From Hygrophila difformis (lineage: Eukaryota; Streptophyta; Magnoliopsida; Lamiales; Acanthaceae), in the NCBI GenBank assembly GCA_030278955.1, contig JAOANR010000004.1, positions 62,155,686 to 62,219,685 on the forward strand: 64,000 nucleotides of DNA. The letters run 5' to 3'. Positions 14,911 to 25,241 of this stretch are shown in pieces. Within the stretch, counting starts at the first letter, position 1; each line of letters starts with the position of its first letter. A program made the position numbers and the translations under genes. The notes beneath the pieces are model-generated. The model saw only the letters and a program-made list of their open reading frames with translations, did no database searches and was not told the DNA's origin.

Positions 14911-15688
14911 TTTTTATATAGTATTTTTTTCAACTATGTTGAGTCTCTGGTCTGGAAATTTGACTTTGGTGAGGTTTATATGATGAAAAGCTATCTTGAC
15001 CTGCTCGCTAATTAACCCTTATTTTCATGTTTCTTTTGCAATTGCCATTTAATACGAGAGTTGATCTGCTGCAGGATCAAGTCAAGGTAGCACCGCTACT
15101 GGTTTATCAGGCTACCTTGAAGGATACACACCAGTGAAGTCTCTTGGCTCGACTTCTGCATCCTATGTCCTAATTCCTTCACCAAACATGCGCTTTATGC
15201 CTCCATCAATCCTTCAGCTCCCCACATGTCTCACTGCGGATTCTCCTCCACTTGCTCATCTTCTGCACAGCAAAGGGTCCGCAGTCCCCCTCTCCACCGG
15301 TTTTGTAGTCTCTAAATCTGTACCTTCAATGAGAAAAGATCACAGGAGTCTGTCGAAAGAAGAGTGGCCTTCCGTTCTCTCAGTCAGTCTTGTTGACTAC
15401 TATGGAGGTAACCACTTAAGCCAAGACAAGTTGGTGAAGGGTGTCCACAAACAACAATCCAGTCGGGGCATGCCATCTGACATCAAGGAGTTTGAAGTTG
15501 AGACGCACATAATTCTTGAATCCATTGCAGCAGAGCTCCACGCCCTGTCATGGATGACAGTTAGTCCAGCCTATCTGGAACGAAGATCTGCTCTCCCTTT
15601 CCATTGCGACATGGTTTTACGACTCAGGCGACTCCTACATTTTGCCGACAAGGAACTCTCTCGACCTCCTGAGAAGACACAGGTATAA
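1210..15688 (+). CDS. MED13: Mediator complex subunit 13 (MED13), lacks exon 1
   Basis: Large subunit of the Mediator CDK8 kinase module, a nuclear transcriptional regulator (GRAND CENTRAL/MACCHI-BOU 2 in Arabidopsis). Exons: 1210-1283, 1636-1775, 1856-1942, 2090-2177, 2258-2341, 2528-2605, 3060-3139, 4318-4396, 4617-4937, 6018-6255, 6699-6989, 7507-8865, 9300-9567, 9651-9765, 10703-10790, 10920-10998, 11601-11893, 12446-13529, 14102-14473, 15075-15688. All join in phase at GT-AG sites and give 1943 residues plus stop; about eight N-terminal residues are missing. Arabidopsis MED13 is about 1920. The N-terminal Med13_N region starts GGLHQISWFQF and contains STWTNCFVGPWDPSQG. A serine-rich and acidic middle follows (exons 10-12). 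The Med13_C region includes YGWTEDWRWMVCIWTDSRGE and the C-terminal ALSWMTVSPAYLERRSALPFH. Exon 11 could begin at 6699 or at 6738, both in phase. Confidence 0.93.
6322..6571. mobile_element. Stowaway-like MITE in MED13 intron
   Basis: The left end TACGCCCTCCGTCC and right end GGGACGGAGGGAGTA are inverted, with a TA at each edge. The core contains the family signature (AATCTAACAAGACC... then AGTCAAAGTTAATCAATGAACAG) also seen at 20660, 51355 and 57474. It lies between the exons ending at 6255 and starting at 6699. Confidence 0.78.
10318..10371. repeat. (TTA)n microsatellite
   Basis: An uninterrupted run of about 17 TTA/ATT units in the MED13 intron between the exons ending at 9765 and starting at 10703. 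Confidence 0.9.
14870..14906. repeat. (CT)n microsatellite
   Basis: An uninterrupted CT run of about 18 units in the last MED13 intron (14474-15074). Confidence 0.9.
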
Positions 15689-16053
15689 GTGGGGCGGATA
15701 GTAGTGAAGCAACACGAGTATTTTTATTTCATATCATAAGTTAATATACATGTTGTGCATAATTTATTCAAGGGTATCTATTTAGGAAAGGTAGAATTTT
15801 TAACACATGGGGTGTGCTTACTAGCTACTACTATTTGCTAGCAATGTTACATTGGATCAGAGTTTGTTAGAAATGAAAGGGTGGGGATAGCTTGTTGGGG
15901 GTTGGGGTAGGTGTTCCATAGTGGTGAAATAGAAGAGGATTTATACTGAATGAAATGTGTAAATAATGTTTTTAGACGATAGTGTTACACCCCATTATTT
16001 GCTACTCTTTCTTTGGCTTCAAATGGGTTGTTTGTATCCTTGAAATTACTAGG

Positions 16054-16055
<2 letters not shown>

Positions 16056-16102
<47 letters not shown>

Positions 16103-16130
16103 CTCTCCGTGTCTCTCTCTCTCTCTCTCT
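16056..16130. repeat. (CT)n/(GT)n microsatellite
   Basis: Two CT runs separated by a short GT run, just beyond the MED13 3' end. Confidence 0.9.
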
Positions 16131-16899
16131 AAATAGAAAATAAGAAATGCTGGTATTATTAGTGGTTGGGCCGGAATGTGAATGAGAGGGGGAGAGCAAG
16201 TGCTTGTTGAACTTTGTCTGTTCTCTTGCTTGTTGATCCTCATGTCGTTAATACGATGTTTATACCAGGGGAGATTTTTTGTTTTATAAATATAACATAA
16301 TACTTTAAAAGTTCAAATATATTACATAAACTTAATTATGACATGCCCATTTCCCGACCATATATGTCGAGAACTGGTAGATCACGCATATATTGGTAAT
16401 AGCTGGGACGGCCTTAAATCAATATCTGTGGTATTGTTGGTTTCTTTCTATTTTGGGAAATATCAACTAGTGAAGCCATTTGAACCTCGAAGGGTTACTT
16501 GGATTTGGATCCCCACAAGTGACGCTTTTTGAAGAGGTAAATTGGTCCACAAATTATATGTAGTACTACACGTTTTTTCAAAAGTGCCGGCTTATTCAAT
16601 TCAATGTGTACTTTTTTATTCATTAACCATTTGAATTCAATGTGTATTTTTATTCATTAAACAATTCAAATTGTGTATAAATTAAAATTATAAAAAAAAT
16701 TAATATTTTAAAATTATAAAATTAAACAATCTAATAAAAGTATTATTTTACTATATTTTTATTTTATATTTATGGTAGAACAAATATAAAAAAATATAAT
16801 TAGATGTGTTGATTGATGCACTATTATTTATGTTAATTTATTTATTTATCTCTTAATCCATAAACTCTTGGGAAATTGTACTAACTATAAATTTGGGAA

Positions 16900-17116
16900 A
16901 AAAGTAGTCGAGTCGTGTCTTGTTAGAAACTTAGAATCGTATAATCATGTGGTATATATTTTATATAATTTTTCATTAATCATATAGTTTTATAATATAT
17001 ACTATATTTTATATAATTTTTTATTATAAATATTTTGAGATATTAACGATTGAAAAAGTGCATTAGATTGTGTGGAGAAGTCAAATAAGACAAGTTAAAT
17101 GGGACGGAATGAGTTG
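16900..17116. mobile_element. Degenerate Stowaway-like MITE
   Basis: Only the right end GGGACGGAATGAG near 17101 is clear. The interior (GTCTTGTTAGAAAC... CGTATAATCATGTGG) matches the reversed core of the other MITEs in this window. The left border is not resolved. Confidence 0.45.
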
Positions 17117-17346
17117 TTTTTTGACCCATGTGATGTGCACTATATCTTCACAAATAACAAGCACGTTGATGATGTACTATGGCAAACACTGAAAATAGAT
17201 AAGAATTCATTCATTCATTCTCTTGAATCTTTTCCATAACAAACTTTGTTGATTGTTTTTAGTCGAAATTTGAGTCTTTATTACGAGAAAGTCAAAATAT
17301 AATAGCGGCGCATGCAGAACTCTATGTATAGACCACTTACCGGTGG

Positions 17347-19562
17347 TTACCATTCTGAACCATCCGGGAAGGGATCCAGAGCGTCCCCCTTTCCATTGAC
17401 GTAGTACTCCACCACCGCTTTCATCCGCATGATCTTATCGGGATGAGAATTAATTATGTGAACTACCACCGGCTTTGTCCGATTCTTGAGATTCCCATCT
17501 TCCCTAACCGTCTTGAACAGAACCTTACTATTCATGAACAGCAAATAATCCATGGTTCTTCTCGAAGCGTGCAGGCCTTCGTTCCCCGGGTGCGATGGGA
17601 ACCACAGCTCTTCATTCAACACTGCTTGGTCCCAATCCCAAGCCCCAGCCTTTTCCTGTGACAACCTACTCGCCACGCGATCCAGGAGCTCAATGGAAGG
17701 GATCGTTGGTCGTATGTAGAAAAACCCCGAGTTGTAGACCCATATCCTCACTGTAGACCCCAACTCGGGCTCATCAAAAGCATCGTTGTATCCATATGCA
17801 GTCTGGTTGTCGTGCCCATCAGACATGGACTCAATATCGGAGTCTCTATAGAGATGGTTGAATGGGTTCTGTATGTAGACTGTGTCGATGTCTGAGAGGA
17901 GTACGCTGTAGCCAAGCTGCAAGAATGTTCTTAGGACCTGGAATTTCAGTCCTGAGATGGCGTGGTTGCTTCCGCCCTTTGCTATGGAATCGAAGTTGTT
18001 GTCCTCGTCTGTTTTGCCCTCTTTGGAGCCTCTTTTGTAGAAGGGGACATTATTTGATTCGCAGAAGCTGGCGATGCCATCATCCAAAGCGTAGACAAGG
18101 TAATTGCGGATGCCTACCTTTTTTATGTTTGTGAACCACACCTCCAATGTGTCCCTGACATGTGAATTTGCAAGCGCGACAATAAGTTCGCGGTCGATTG
18201 CAAGTTTGTCGAGCATTTTGGCCAGTCTTGGGTTCACGGATTCATCGGGTACAACTGATGGGTTGGTTCCCGATCCCTTGACAGTGCCAAACGGCCCGGC
18301 TTTCTTCTTCTGCTCCCTTAATACCAGGAATTGGTTCTGTGTGCTATCCGTCGTCGTTTGTTGAGCCAACCGGAGTTTATCAGTCAGTAGGCGAATTTGC
18401 TCTTTTAGCTCTGCGTTTTGTGCTGAAGCGGCAATGTACTCTGATTTTAACATGCTGAGGCGTTCCGGAGACACACATGAAGTGTTGGGAACCTGATAAA
18501 CAAGCAATTCCTAGAAAATAATCGAAGCATTTGCAGAATAACCAAATGTTGACGAAAAAATATGAATGAATCAGATGCTTATAGGAACATATCAGAAAAT
18601 GGAAAAAAGTCTTTCAAAGTTCAAACACAAACAACAGTACTAAAATGTGAAACTTGGAGCACAATCATAAGCTGAATAAAAAGTACTACCTCCGTTTCTT
18701 TTTAAATGTTACGTTTCTCTTATGCACGTTTGCCAATGCACATTTTAAACTACTAATAACTCAAATTCGGTACAAGTACAAATTCTAAAAATTTGATATT
18801 TAAAAACTACAAGATGAGACGAATCCAACAAGATCTCACTTAACTATATTTTATCTAGTATAACTATAAGAAAAATAGAAGTCAAAGTGCTTCAATGAAC
18901 AATGAACAGTAAAAAAAGTTAAAATGTAACATTTATTTAGAAACGGAGGGAGTATTCAGTTCTTCACAAAAGCCTCACTGAGATGCTTTTTAGTTGATTA
19001 TGTTGCCATCATTATTAGGAAAAAGGAGCTATTAATTAGTTCTAGGTTTACAAAAAAGTAAAAGTTTCAAAGCTGAGGCAGAAGCTTATAGCAGAAACAG
19101 AAAAAAAATAACTAGTAGAAGAAATCAATGCTATACAAAAACAATCGACAATCAAGAGCAACTGAGCAAGTTCGGCTTCATAGATCACAGGAGACTGATC
19201 AGATGAACACTTTCCTGACCTCAGTCAAGATAAAACTTTTTTTTTTTACTCAATCGCATGATAATAAATTAAACAAAATAAATGCACGGAGTGTGAGCAA
19301 CTAAAAAAGTAAATAAAATTACGACCTCCAAATCTGAGTGTGCAACAATTTGTGCGTAACGAGCTGGAGTTGACGCGGTAAAAAATTGGGTGGGGTATAC
19401 GAAGGCGAAAACGCATCCGCAAAGCACTCCGACGAAGATAGCCGCTGCAATTCTAGATCGGCGCTGCATTGGTTGTCCGGCGCCGGTGATTTCGTCATCC
19501 TTCTTCGTCAAACCTCTGTCTCTCCGACCGCCGCCGGTCATGCCGTGTATGTAAATATCCAT
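17347..19562 (-). CDS. RRA-type arabinosyltransferase (GT77)
   Basis: Golgi glycosyltransferase of the REDUCED RESIDUAL ARABINOSE group, which adds arabinose to hydroxyproline-linked chains of extensins. Two exons, 19326-19562 and 17347-18510, join in phase at GTCGTAAT/TTCTAG to read [17 protein letters not shown]. Residues after RRSR form one signal-anchor helix ([19 protein letters not shown]), giving a type II membrane protein. A short coiled segment ([18 protein letters not shown]) follows. The catalytic domain carries the acidic motif [11 protein letters not shown] (DxD-like), [25 protein letters not shown] and the [13 protein letters not shown] segment. The length is about 459-466 residues against about 430 for Arabidopsis RRA3. 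The start could be the ATG at 19562 or a second ATG at 19541 (MTGGGRRDR), which resembles the family start better. Which RRA paralogue it is cannot be told. Confidence 0.9.
18684..18954. mobile_element. Stowaway-like MITE in RRA intron
   Basis: The ends TACTACCTCCGTTTC and GAAACGGAGGGAGTA are inverted, with TA at both edges. The core contains ACGAATCCAACAAGATCTCACTT, shared with elements at 21135, 23290, 24125, 47807 and 55504. It fills about a third of the single intron (18511-19325). Confidence 0.8.
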
Positions 19563-20659
19563 AATTTTTGAGCGGATTGCATAAGGTTACGGAGAAATAA
19601 TCGCTTTTTAAGTTGGCAGAAAGGCAAATTAAATGTTCCCTCCATAGCAGCAGAGGTAGATCCTAGCTAGCCCCTACAAGAGAGCTAATGAGAGGACTGT
19701 ACTAGGAAACCATTTGGCATTTGCTACGTTGCGTTTACTTTCTCACTATTAGTATAAGAAGCAGTTGCAGACTTCCATTTATAGTGTGATGAACTGGCGG
19801 GGAAGGCAACGGCCTGTGTATCAACACGCGCCTTTTAATTAATTTTTTTGCTGGGAGGAATAAGGGCGGGTGGAGCATCCAAACCTAGATTGCGAGCCGG
19901 GACTCGCAATAGGTGCAAGTTAAATCCTCATCTCCGTCTTTTAATTAATTAATTATTGTTATTGTTTCAGAAAAATAAATGAATAGTTTTTTATTTGTTA
20001 CTATTATATGCAGTATTTGTTTCTTTTTCTTTCTCTCTTTTCTCTTTTCTTCTTTCTTATTTTTTTTTTTTTAAAAAAAAAGAAAAGAAAACAACTCATA
20101 CGACATAAATCCCCCAAAGATCCTGACTTTATTTTCGCAATAAAGAATTATAGGAAAAATGGTGAGAACTGTGACCATTGAGAGCCCTAGAAAAAATATG
20201 GTACTAGTACTAGCTGAGTACTATAGTCTACTCTATACTACTATTACCATACTAGTTCATTTGTTTACTTTTTTTTCTCTACGTTAAAATGTCAACTACT
20301 TCTTTCGTTTTTTATTATAATTATATAAGTTAAAATATAGTTAAGTAAGATATTTGTATATTTGTCTAGTTTTTAAATATATAACTTTTAAAAATTTTTA
20401 ATTGTAGTTATTAATAGTTTAAAATATATATGTATTGCAAGAATTACAGAAATGGAGGTATTATTAGCTGAATATACACTGTATATAGTTGGAGATATCA
20501 CTATTTTTTATTCAATTTTAAAAAAGATAGTTAAAAAAAATCAGACGATAAAATCAAATATTTAATTTCATATTTCAAATTTAAGGGATAGGGTGTTGTG
20601 AGTTTAAAATATGATATTTAAAATAAGAATAATTATTAAATTTATTACTACTTACTTTT

Positions 20660-20922
20660 TACTCCCTCTGTCCCATTTAAGATGTCTTGTTTCATTTCTG
20701 CACACAATCCAATGCACTTTTTCAATCGTTAATATCTCAAAATAAATACAACAAAAAATTATGTAAAATATATATTATAAAACTACATGATTATACGATT
20801 CTAACAAGATCCAACTCGACTATTTTTTTCAAACATATACTTGAAATAATATCGAGTCAAAGTTAAACAATGAACAGTGCCAAAAAGTCAAACCAGACAT
20901 CTTGCCTGGGACGGAGGGAGTA
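20660..20922. mobile_element. Stowaway-like MITE
   Basis: The ends TACTCCCTCTGTCCCATTTAA and CCTGGGACGGAGGGAGTA are inverted, with TA flanks. The interior closely resembles the elements at 6322 and 51355 (AATCCAATGCAC..., TCTAACAAGATCCAACTCGAC, AACAATGAACAGTG). Confidence 0.8.
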
Positions 20923-20925
20923 TAA

Positions 20926-21134
20926 TATACTCCCTCCATTTTTTTTTTGCTATATTTGATTTGTTTCTACTTTTTATACATTCACTTTAACTTGAAGTTT
21001 TATAATTTAAAATAGAGCCAATTGAAATCTTGTTAGATTTCGTCTCGTCTTTTAGTCTTTAAATATATAGATCCGTAGCAATTAAAAAAACAGATTAAGT
21101 ATATAATAATTGAAATAATAGTGTGGATTGTAAA
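20926..21134. mobile_element. Truncated Stowaway-like MITE, inverted core
   Basis: The left end TACTCCCTCCATTTTTTTT is present. The interior has the family core in the opposite direction (TCTTGTTAGATTTCGTCTCG). A right end of its own is missing, and the next element starts immediately. Confidence 0.6.
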
Positions 21135-21380
21135 ATACTCCCTCCGATTTTATTTTTACTTGTTACGTACCCACCTTTTACACAGTCCAATGAATATTTT
21201 AAATAATTAATAACTCAAGTTTGGTACAAGTAAAAATTCCAAAAATTCGATATTTAAATAATACAAGACAAAACAAATCTAACAAGATCTCACTTATCTA
21301 TATTTTAACTTATATAACTATAATAAAAATTTAAGTCAAACTGTAACTAATTTTTTTTAAAAAAAAAAATCGAGGGAGTA
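21135..21380. mobile_element. Stowaway-like MITE
   Basis: The ends TACTCCCTCCGATTTTATT and AAATCGAGGGAGTA are inverted, with TA edges. The core (TTCGATATTTAAATAATACAAG..., AACAAGATCTCACTTATC) belongs to the same subfamily as the RRA-intron element. Confidence 0.75.
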
Positions 21381-21590
21381 CCTAAAAAGTACAATCTCAG
21401 TGGCAACCCACACATAGGCACTACTTTTTAACGAACGAAAGGTTAAACTTAAACAGCTGCTCAAAGTCAAAACCACATAATATTATCCAAAACATTAACC
21501 TCTAATTTCCTAGTTGAAGTAGAAACTTTACAGGGAACCAAAAAAAAAAAAAGGAGGAAAAAAACATTCCAGGATCTCGTGTAGATCAAA

Positions 21591-23583
21591 TCATTCCTCA
21601 GTGTCTGATTCAGACGTTTCCTCTTGTGGCGGAGGACCTTCAATTGCAGATCCATTTGCCGGCCTTTGCCCTGGGCAAATGACATCTTGAACTGTACAAA
21701 TTGGTCGAGTATAACAGTTAAGCCCTCATCAAATGTAGAGGAATATATGTTACATTGTAACCGACTGTGCGCTAGATTAACAGGGGATTTAAATATTTGA
21801 CAGGGGTAAAGGCAAGTTTCCATTTACATGTGATATCATTTATCATAAAAATAGAAAAAAATTACCTGCAAGAAATATCTTGGCAAGGAGTGCTCGTGCA
21901 ACATGAATTTCTGATTCATGGTTGCTCACAAATTTCACCTAGAGGATTGTAGGGTATTATGTATTATTGTAACCAAGACTCAAAGGAACTGTTGACTAGA
22001 AGCAAGTCAAAAGAAAGTAATTACCATTTCGCCATAGACAAAGTTCACAATCTGATCAAGTCTTGCCTGATGCTTTTGGAGAAATGGGCGCAATTGGTTC
22101 ATATACAGTTGCCTTGCCCCCTGCCAAGCCGTGCAAAAAGTTTGTGAGAAAATGGATCAAGATAAATGGTACACAGTAAGAACTGGGAAATCATACATTT
22201 TCGATAATAACATCAGTAGAATCCTGTAAGGAATAGATATATTTTTTCACTAAAGATAAGCAATGAAACCATAGACCAAGCTTACATAAACGGTCGGCAA
22301 TTGAAGCCACACAAGAAAGGCAAACTTCAAATGATAGTAGAAAGGACACCTGTAATCGAATAAGCAAACATCCTTGAAATTTTTAAGTGCTTGTTTCAAT
22401 TCAATTATCAGAGAGAGGGTATGAAATCAGGCTGGAAAAGTACCAGTAAATAAATTTATCAGTGAACACCTCAGCAAGGCTGAAAGAACCATACACTGCA
22501 ACCATATATACGATGATGAGGATAGGACAAACAGTTAAAATAATTATATTGGCAGATTGAAGATATTTCATACTATATGATCCTCAATGAAGTGTATAAA
22601 GTAAATTATTAAACATTTTAGCCATCCGAGTTCATGAATGGTGGATGTCACAAAAATCTCATTATCAATTCCAATTTCCAAATCTATAAAAACGCCATTC
22701 GCATCACATCAGGTAGCTGAATTGAAACACTTTCATCAGTGAATGTAATAATATTGTTACCAGACTATTTCACTAACCTGTCCAATATACTAGCCATTTA
22801 TTTTGCTCATCTTGATCCTTTGCCTCAATGGCCTTGAATGTAGAATAAACAGGCAAAACAACCCCAACAGAGCAGCTGCAAATAACATGCTTTTTATCAG
22901 TGATTCGTCCACAAAAGATTCCCTTGCAAATTTGATTAAATGGTAAAAAGAAAGACAAATACATGTATGTAAGTGTGCAAAATTTTAGCATAACTGGTAA
23001 TCACATCCCAATCATGGCAATAGTGTCATGGTGAAATCACTGTCGAGATTCAATCTAATCCTCCACTTAGCTAAAAATTTTAAACACTCACCATGCCGTA
23101 CGAATAACAATATTTGAACTAAGCGGATTAAGGAGCAATTTTAACCCAACCTGCATAAAAATATACATATATATGTATGTATGAGCATAAAATCACTTCC
23201 CACATTTCACTTAGTAGAACAAGAATTATCACTGCCTAAAATAAACCACAAACTCGTTATACATGAATATGGCTTGTGGAAATACACCCTACTACTTCCT
23301 CTGTTTTTATAATTTTGCTACGGCACATTTTAAACGGTGAATAACTCAAGTTCGGTATAAGAAAAAATTCTAAAAATTCAATATTTAAAAACTACATGAG
23401 GCGACGAATCTAACAATATCAATATCTCACTTGGCTATATTTTAACTTGTATAACTATAATAAAAATTGAAGTTAAAGTATTCTAATGAATAGTAGCATA
23501 ATTTGGTTTGTAGCAATAATTTGAAATCAACAGCTGGAGTGAAAGTTTGCAAACTATCAGCACCGATGACAAATATCACGATA

Positions 23584-23629
<46 letters not shown>

Positions 23630-23931
23630 CGTAACATTATTCGTTAGGGTAACCTTCCAGTTCTAAAAAATTTTCCCTTTCCAACCATGAATTGCGAATT
23701 TTTAGTATCAAGGAAAAACAAGAGGCGAATAAATAAAATTTCCAGTCTGAAACCCTACCACAATGTAAATCTTTCTGGACATAAAATATAATCCCGAACC
23801 AAAATCATTTTTTTTTTAAAAAAAATAATCTCCTTTATTAGACAACTTTCGACTCCGAAACAAAACCTGGAATTCATAAGAAATCAACGCAAACATACCT
23901 CGCCGGACATGGCGGAACCGAACAAATCCAT
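21591..23931 (-). CDS. HVA22K: HVA22-like protein k (TB2/DP1 family)
   Basis: Reticulon-like ER membrane protein of the TB2/DP1/HVA22 family, which shapes tubular ER membrane and is often stress-linked in plants. Eight exons, transcribed right to left: 23899-23931, 23092-23150, 22778-22875, 22444-22495, 22286-22349, 22025-22120, 21866-21938, 21591-21691. All junctions are GT-AG and phases add up to 576 nt, 191 residues. Visible landmarks are the start MDLFGSAMSGEVGLKLLL, CCSVGVVLPVYSTFKAIEAK, the paired hydrophobic segments YWTVYGSFSLAEVFTDKFIY and HLKFAFLVWLQLPTVYGARQ, the amphipathic region RPFLQKHQARLDQIV, and an acidic C-terminus ending PPPQEETSESDTEE. The order and length fit the k-type subgroup (Arabidopsis about 200 residues). 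It is divergent from the TLDc gene. Confidence 0.9.
23290..23512. mobile_element. Degenerate Stowaway-like MITE in HVA22k intron
   Basis: The left end TACTTCCTCTGTTTTTAT is followed by the shared core (GGCACATTTTAAACGGTGAATAACTC, then ACGAATCTAACAATATC). The right end is worn. It lies in HVA22k intron 1. Confidence 0.55.
23585..23628. repeat. (TA)n microsatellite
   Basis: About 22 uninterrupted TA units within HVA22k intron 1. Confidence 0.92.
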
Positions 23932-24500
23932 AATTCAGCGAACAAACCTTCGCCAGAATTTCAAATTCAGGAGAAAACCTAAAAAGAAAGAGGCGCGTTG
24001 TAGATTCAAGCTAATTGTCGCTATTACGCTATATGTACTGTTACTATTATAATTATAACAGGTAGGGTGGGAATAGGCGGGCCTATGCCTAACCTGATAA
24101 AATCAGGCCCGCTTTTTTTTTTTATACTTCCTCTTGTTTTCTAAAAATTGCAATGACTCACAATGCATACAGTACAATTTACATTTTAAATTATTAATAA
24201 CTTAAGTTCAGTATAAGTAAAAATTTTGAAAGTTTGATATTTAAAAATTACTCAATAAGACGAATCTAACAAGATCTCACTTTGCTATATTTTAACTTAT
24301 ATAACTATAACAAAATTTTTAATCAAAGTGTATGTGAACAGTACCAAATTTACCAATGTTACATTCATTAAAAAATGGGGGAATAGATAAATTAGATTTA
24401 GGCTATTTTAAATATTTATTTAGTTTTTTTTTGGTAAGCAAAATATTTATTTAGTTAAATAGATATAGATCATGCTTTATAAAATGTCTAAATAGGTTCA

Positions 24501-24532
<32 letters not shown>

Positions 24533-25241
24533 TTAAAAATAATTATTAATTTAATTTTATATAGATTTTTAAAATAATTATAAGTCTTTTTTTTCATATA
24601 TAAATAACTGTGAAGATTTGCCCAAGTATATAAATTATATCTTCCAATCTAATAATTACATCCGGATACATATGAAAAAAAATTTAACTTAATTTTAAAA
24701 TAAATTTAACTTAAAAACTAGATTATTTAAATGAATATGTCAGACTTAGACTTGCCTATCAAAGATTATTGGAGACTCGGACCTAAAAAAAAAAATCAAT
24801 GTATAGTCCTAAAGCCTCCTACCTATTTCCACCCTAAAACAGGCCGGCCATTTTCACACCCTGCCCCTCATCTTTTGTCTTATCTCATTCTCCACCCATA
24901 AATTTTGGATTTTCTTTTTAACCTCAGTAAGAATTAAGTTTTTCATTTTTTTAATTAATTAAATTAAACGCTTTGCCGCTTTATAACGAAAAACGTCTTT
25001 ATTCCATATTTACCGTCGCCGAAGCGTATGGAAAGAGTCGGTGGTATTTCCATAGACGCTGTGCAATGTGGATTCCTTTCTTCCTGAATTCCTACGAGAT
25101 CTGCATATATTCAATTCGATTCCGTCGCTTTTTCGAACATAAACGAAGTTCCGATGTTTTGTGTGTGAAATCGAACATCTCTTTTTATTGATTGTCAATT
25201 TCTGTTGTTCGGCGATCGAGCCTGGAGAGGCAGAAGCGAGC
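23932..25241. other. Divergent promoter region HVA22k / OXR2
   Basis: The 1.3 kb between the start codons of two divergent genes holds both 5' leaders and promoters. It contains a degenerate Stowaway-like element at 24125-24385, an ATT microsatellite near 24504-24531, and AT-rich DNA to about 24960. The GC-richer stretch 24970-25241 is the likely 5' leader of the TLDc gene. No separate gene is seen. Confidence 0.55.
24125..24385. mobile_element. Degenerate Stowaway-like MITE
   Basis: The left end TACTTCCTCTTGTTTT and the shared core (ACGAATCTAACAAGATCTCACTT) are recognisable. The right end (AAAATGGGGGAATAG) is worn. It lies in the divergent promoter region. Confidence 0.55.

Larger units (their letters stand above)
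15689..17346. other. MED13 3' flank and intergenic DNA
   Basis: This holds the MED13 3' untranslated region (probably to about 16000) and then AT-rich intergenic DNA before the convergent arabinosyltransferase gene. A CT/GT microsatellite lies at 16056-16130. A degenerate MITE end (GGGACGGAATGAG) lies near 17101. No credible open reading frame is seen. Confidence 0.6.
19563..21590. other. Intergenic DNA with RRA promoter and MITEs
   Basis: This is the upstream region of the RRA gene and the 3' flank of HVA22k, both transcribed leftwards. It contains a small perfect hairpin at 19889-19910 and pyrimidine-rich and AT-rich tracts near 20020-20090. Three Stowaway-like elements are stacked end to end at 20660-21380. 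No coding region is seen. Confidence 0.6.

Noticed and set aside
16002..16243. Minus-strand ORFs rich in Arg-Glu repeats
   Set aside because: They are products of the CT/GT microsatellite beyond the MED13 3' end; the same applies to 37381-38006 in PI4K.
21467..21823. 118-residue minus-strand ORF at the HVA22k 3' end
   Set aside because: It runs through an intron in the wrong frame. The last HVA22k exon is 21591-21691 in another frame, ending SESDTEE.
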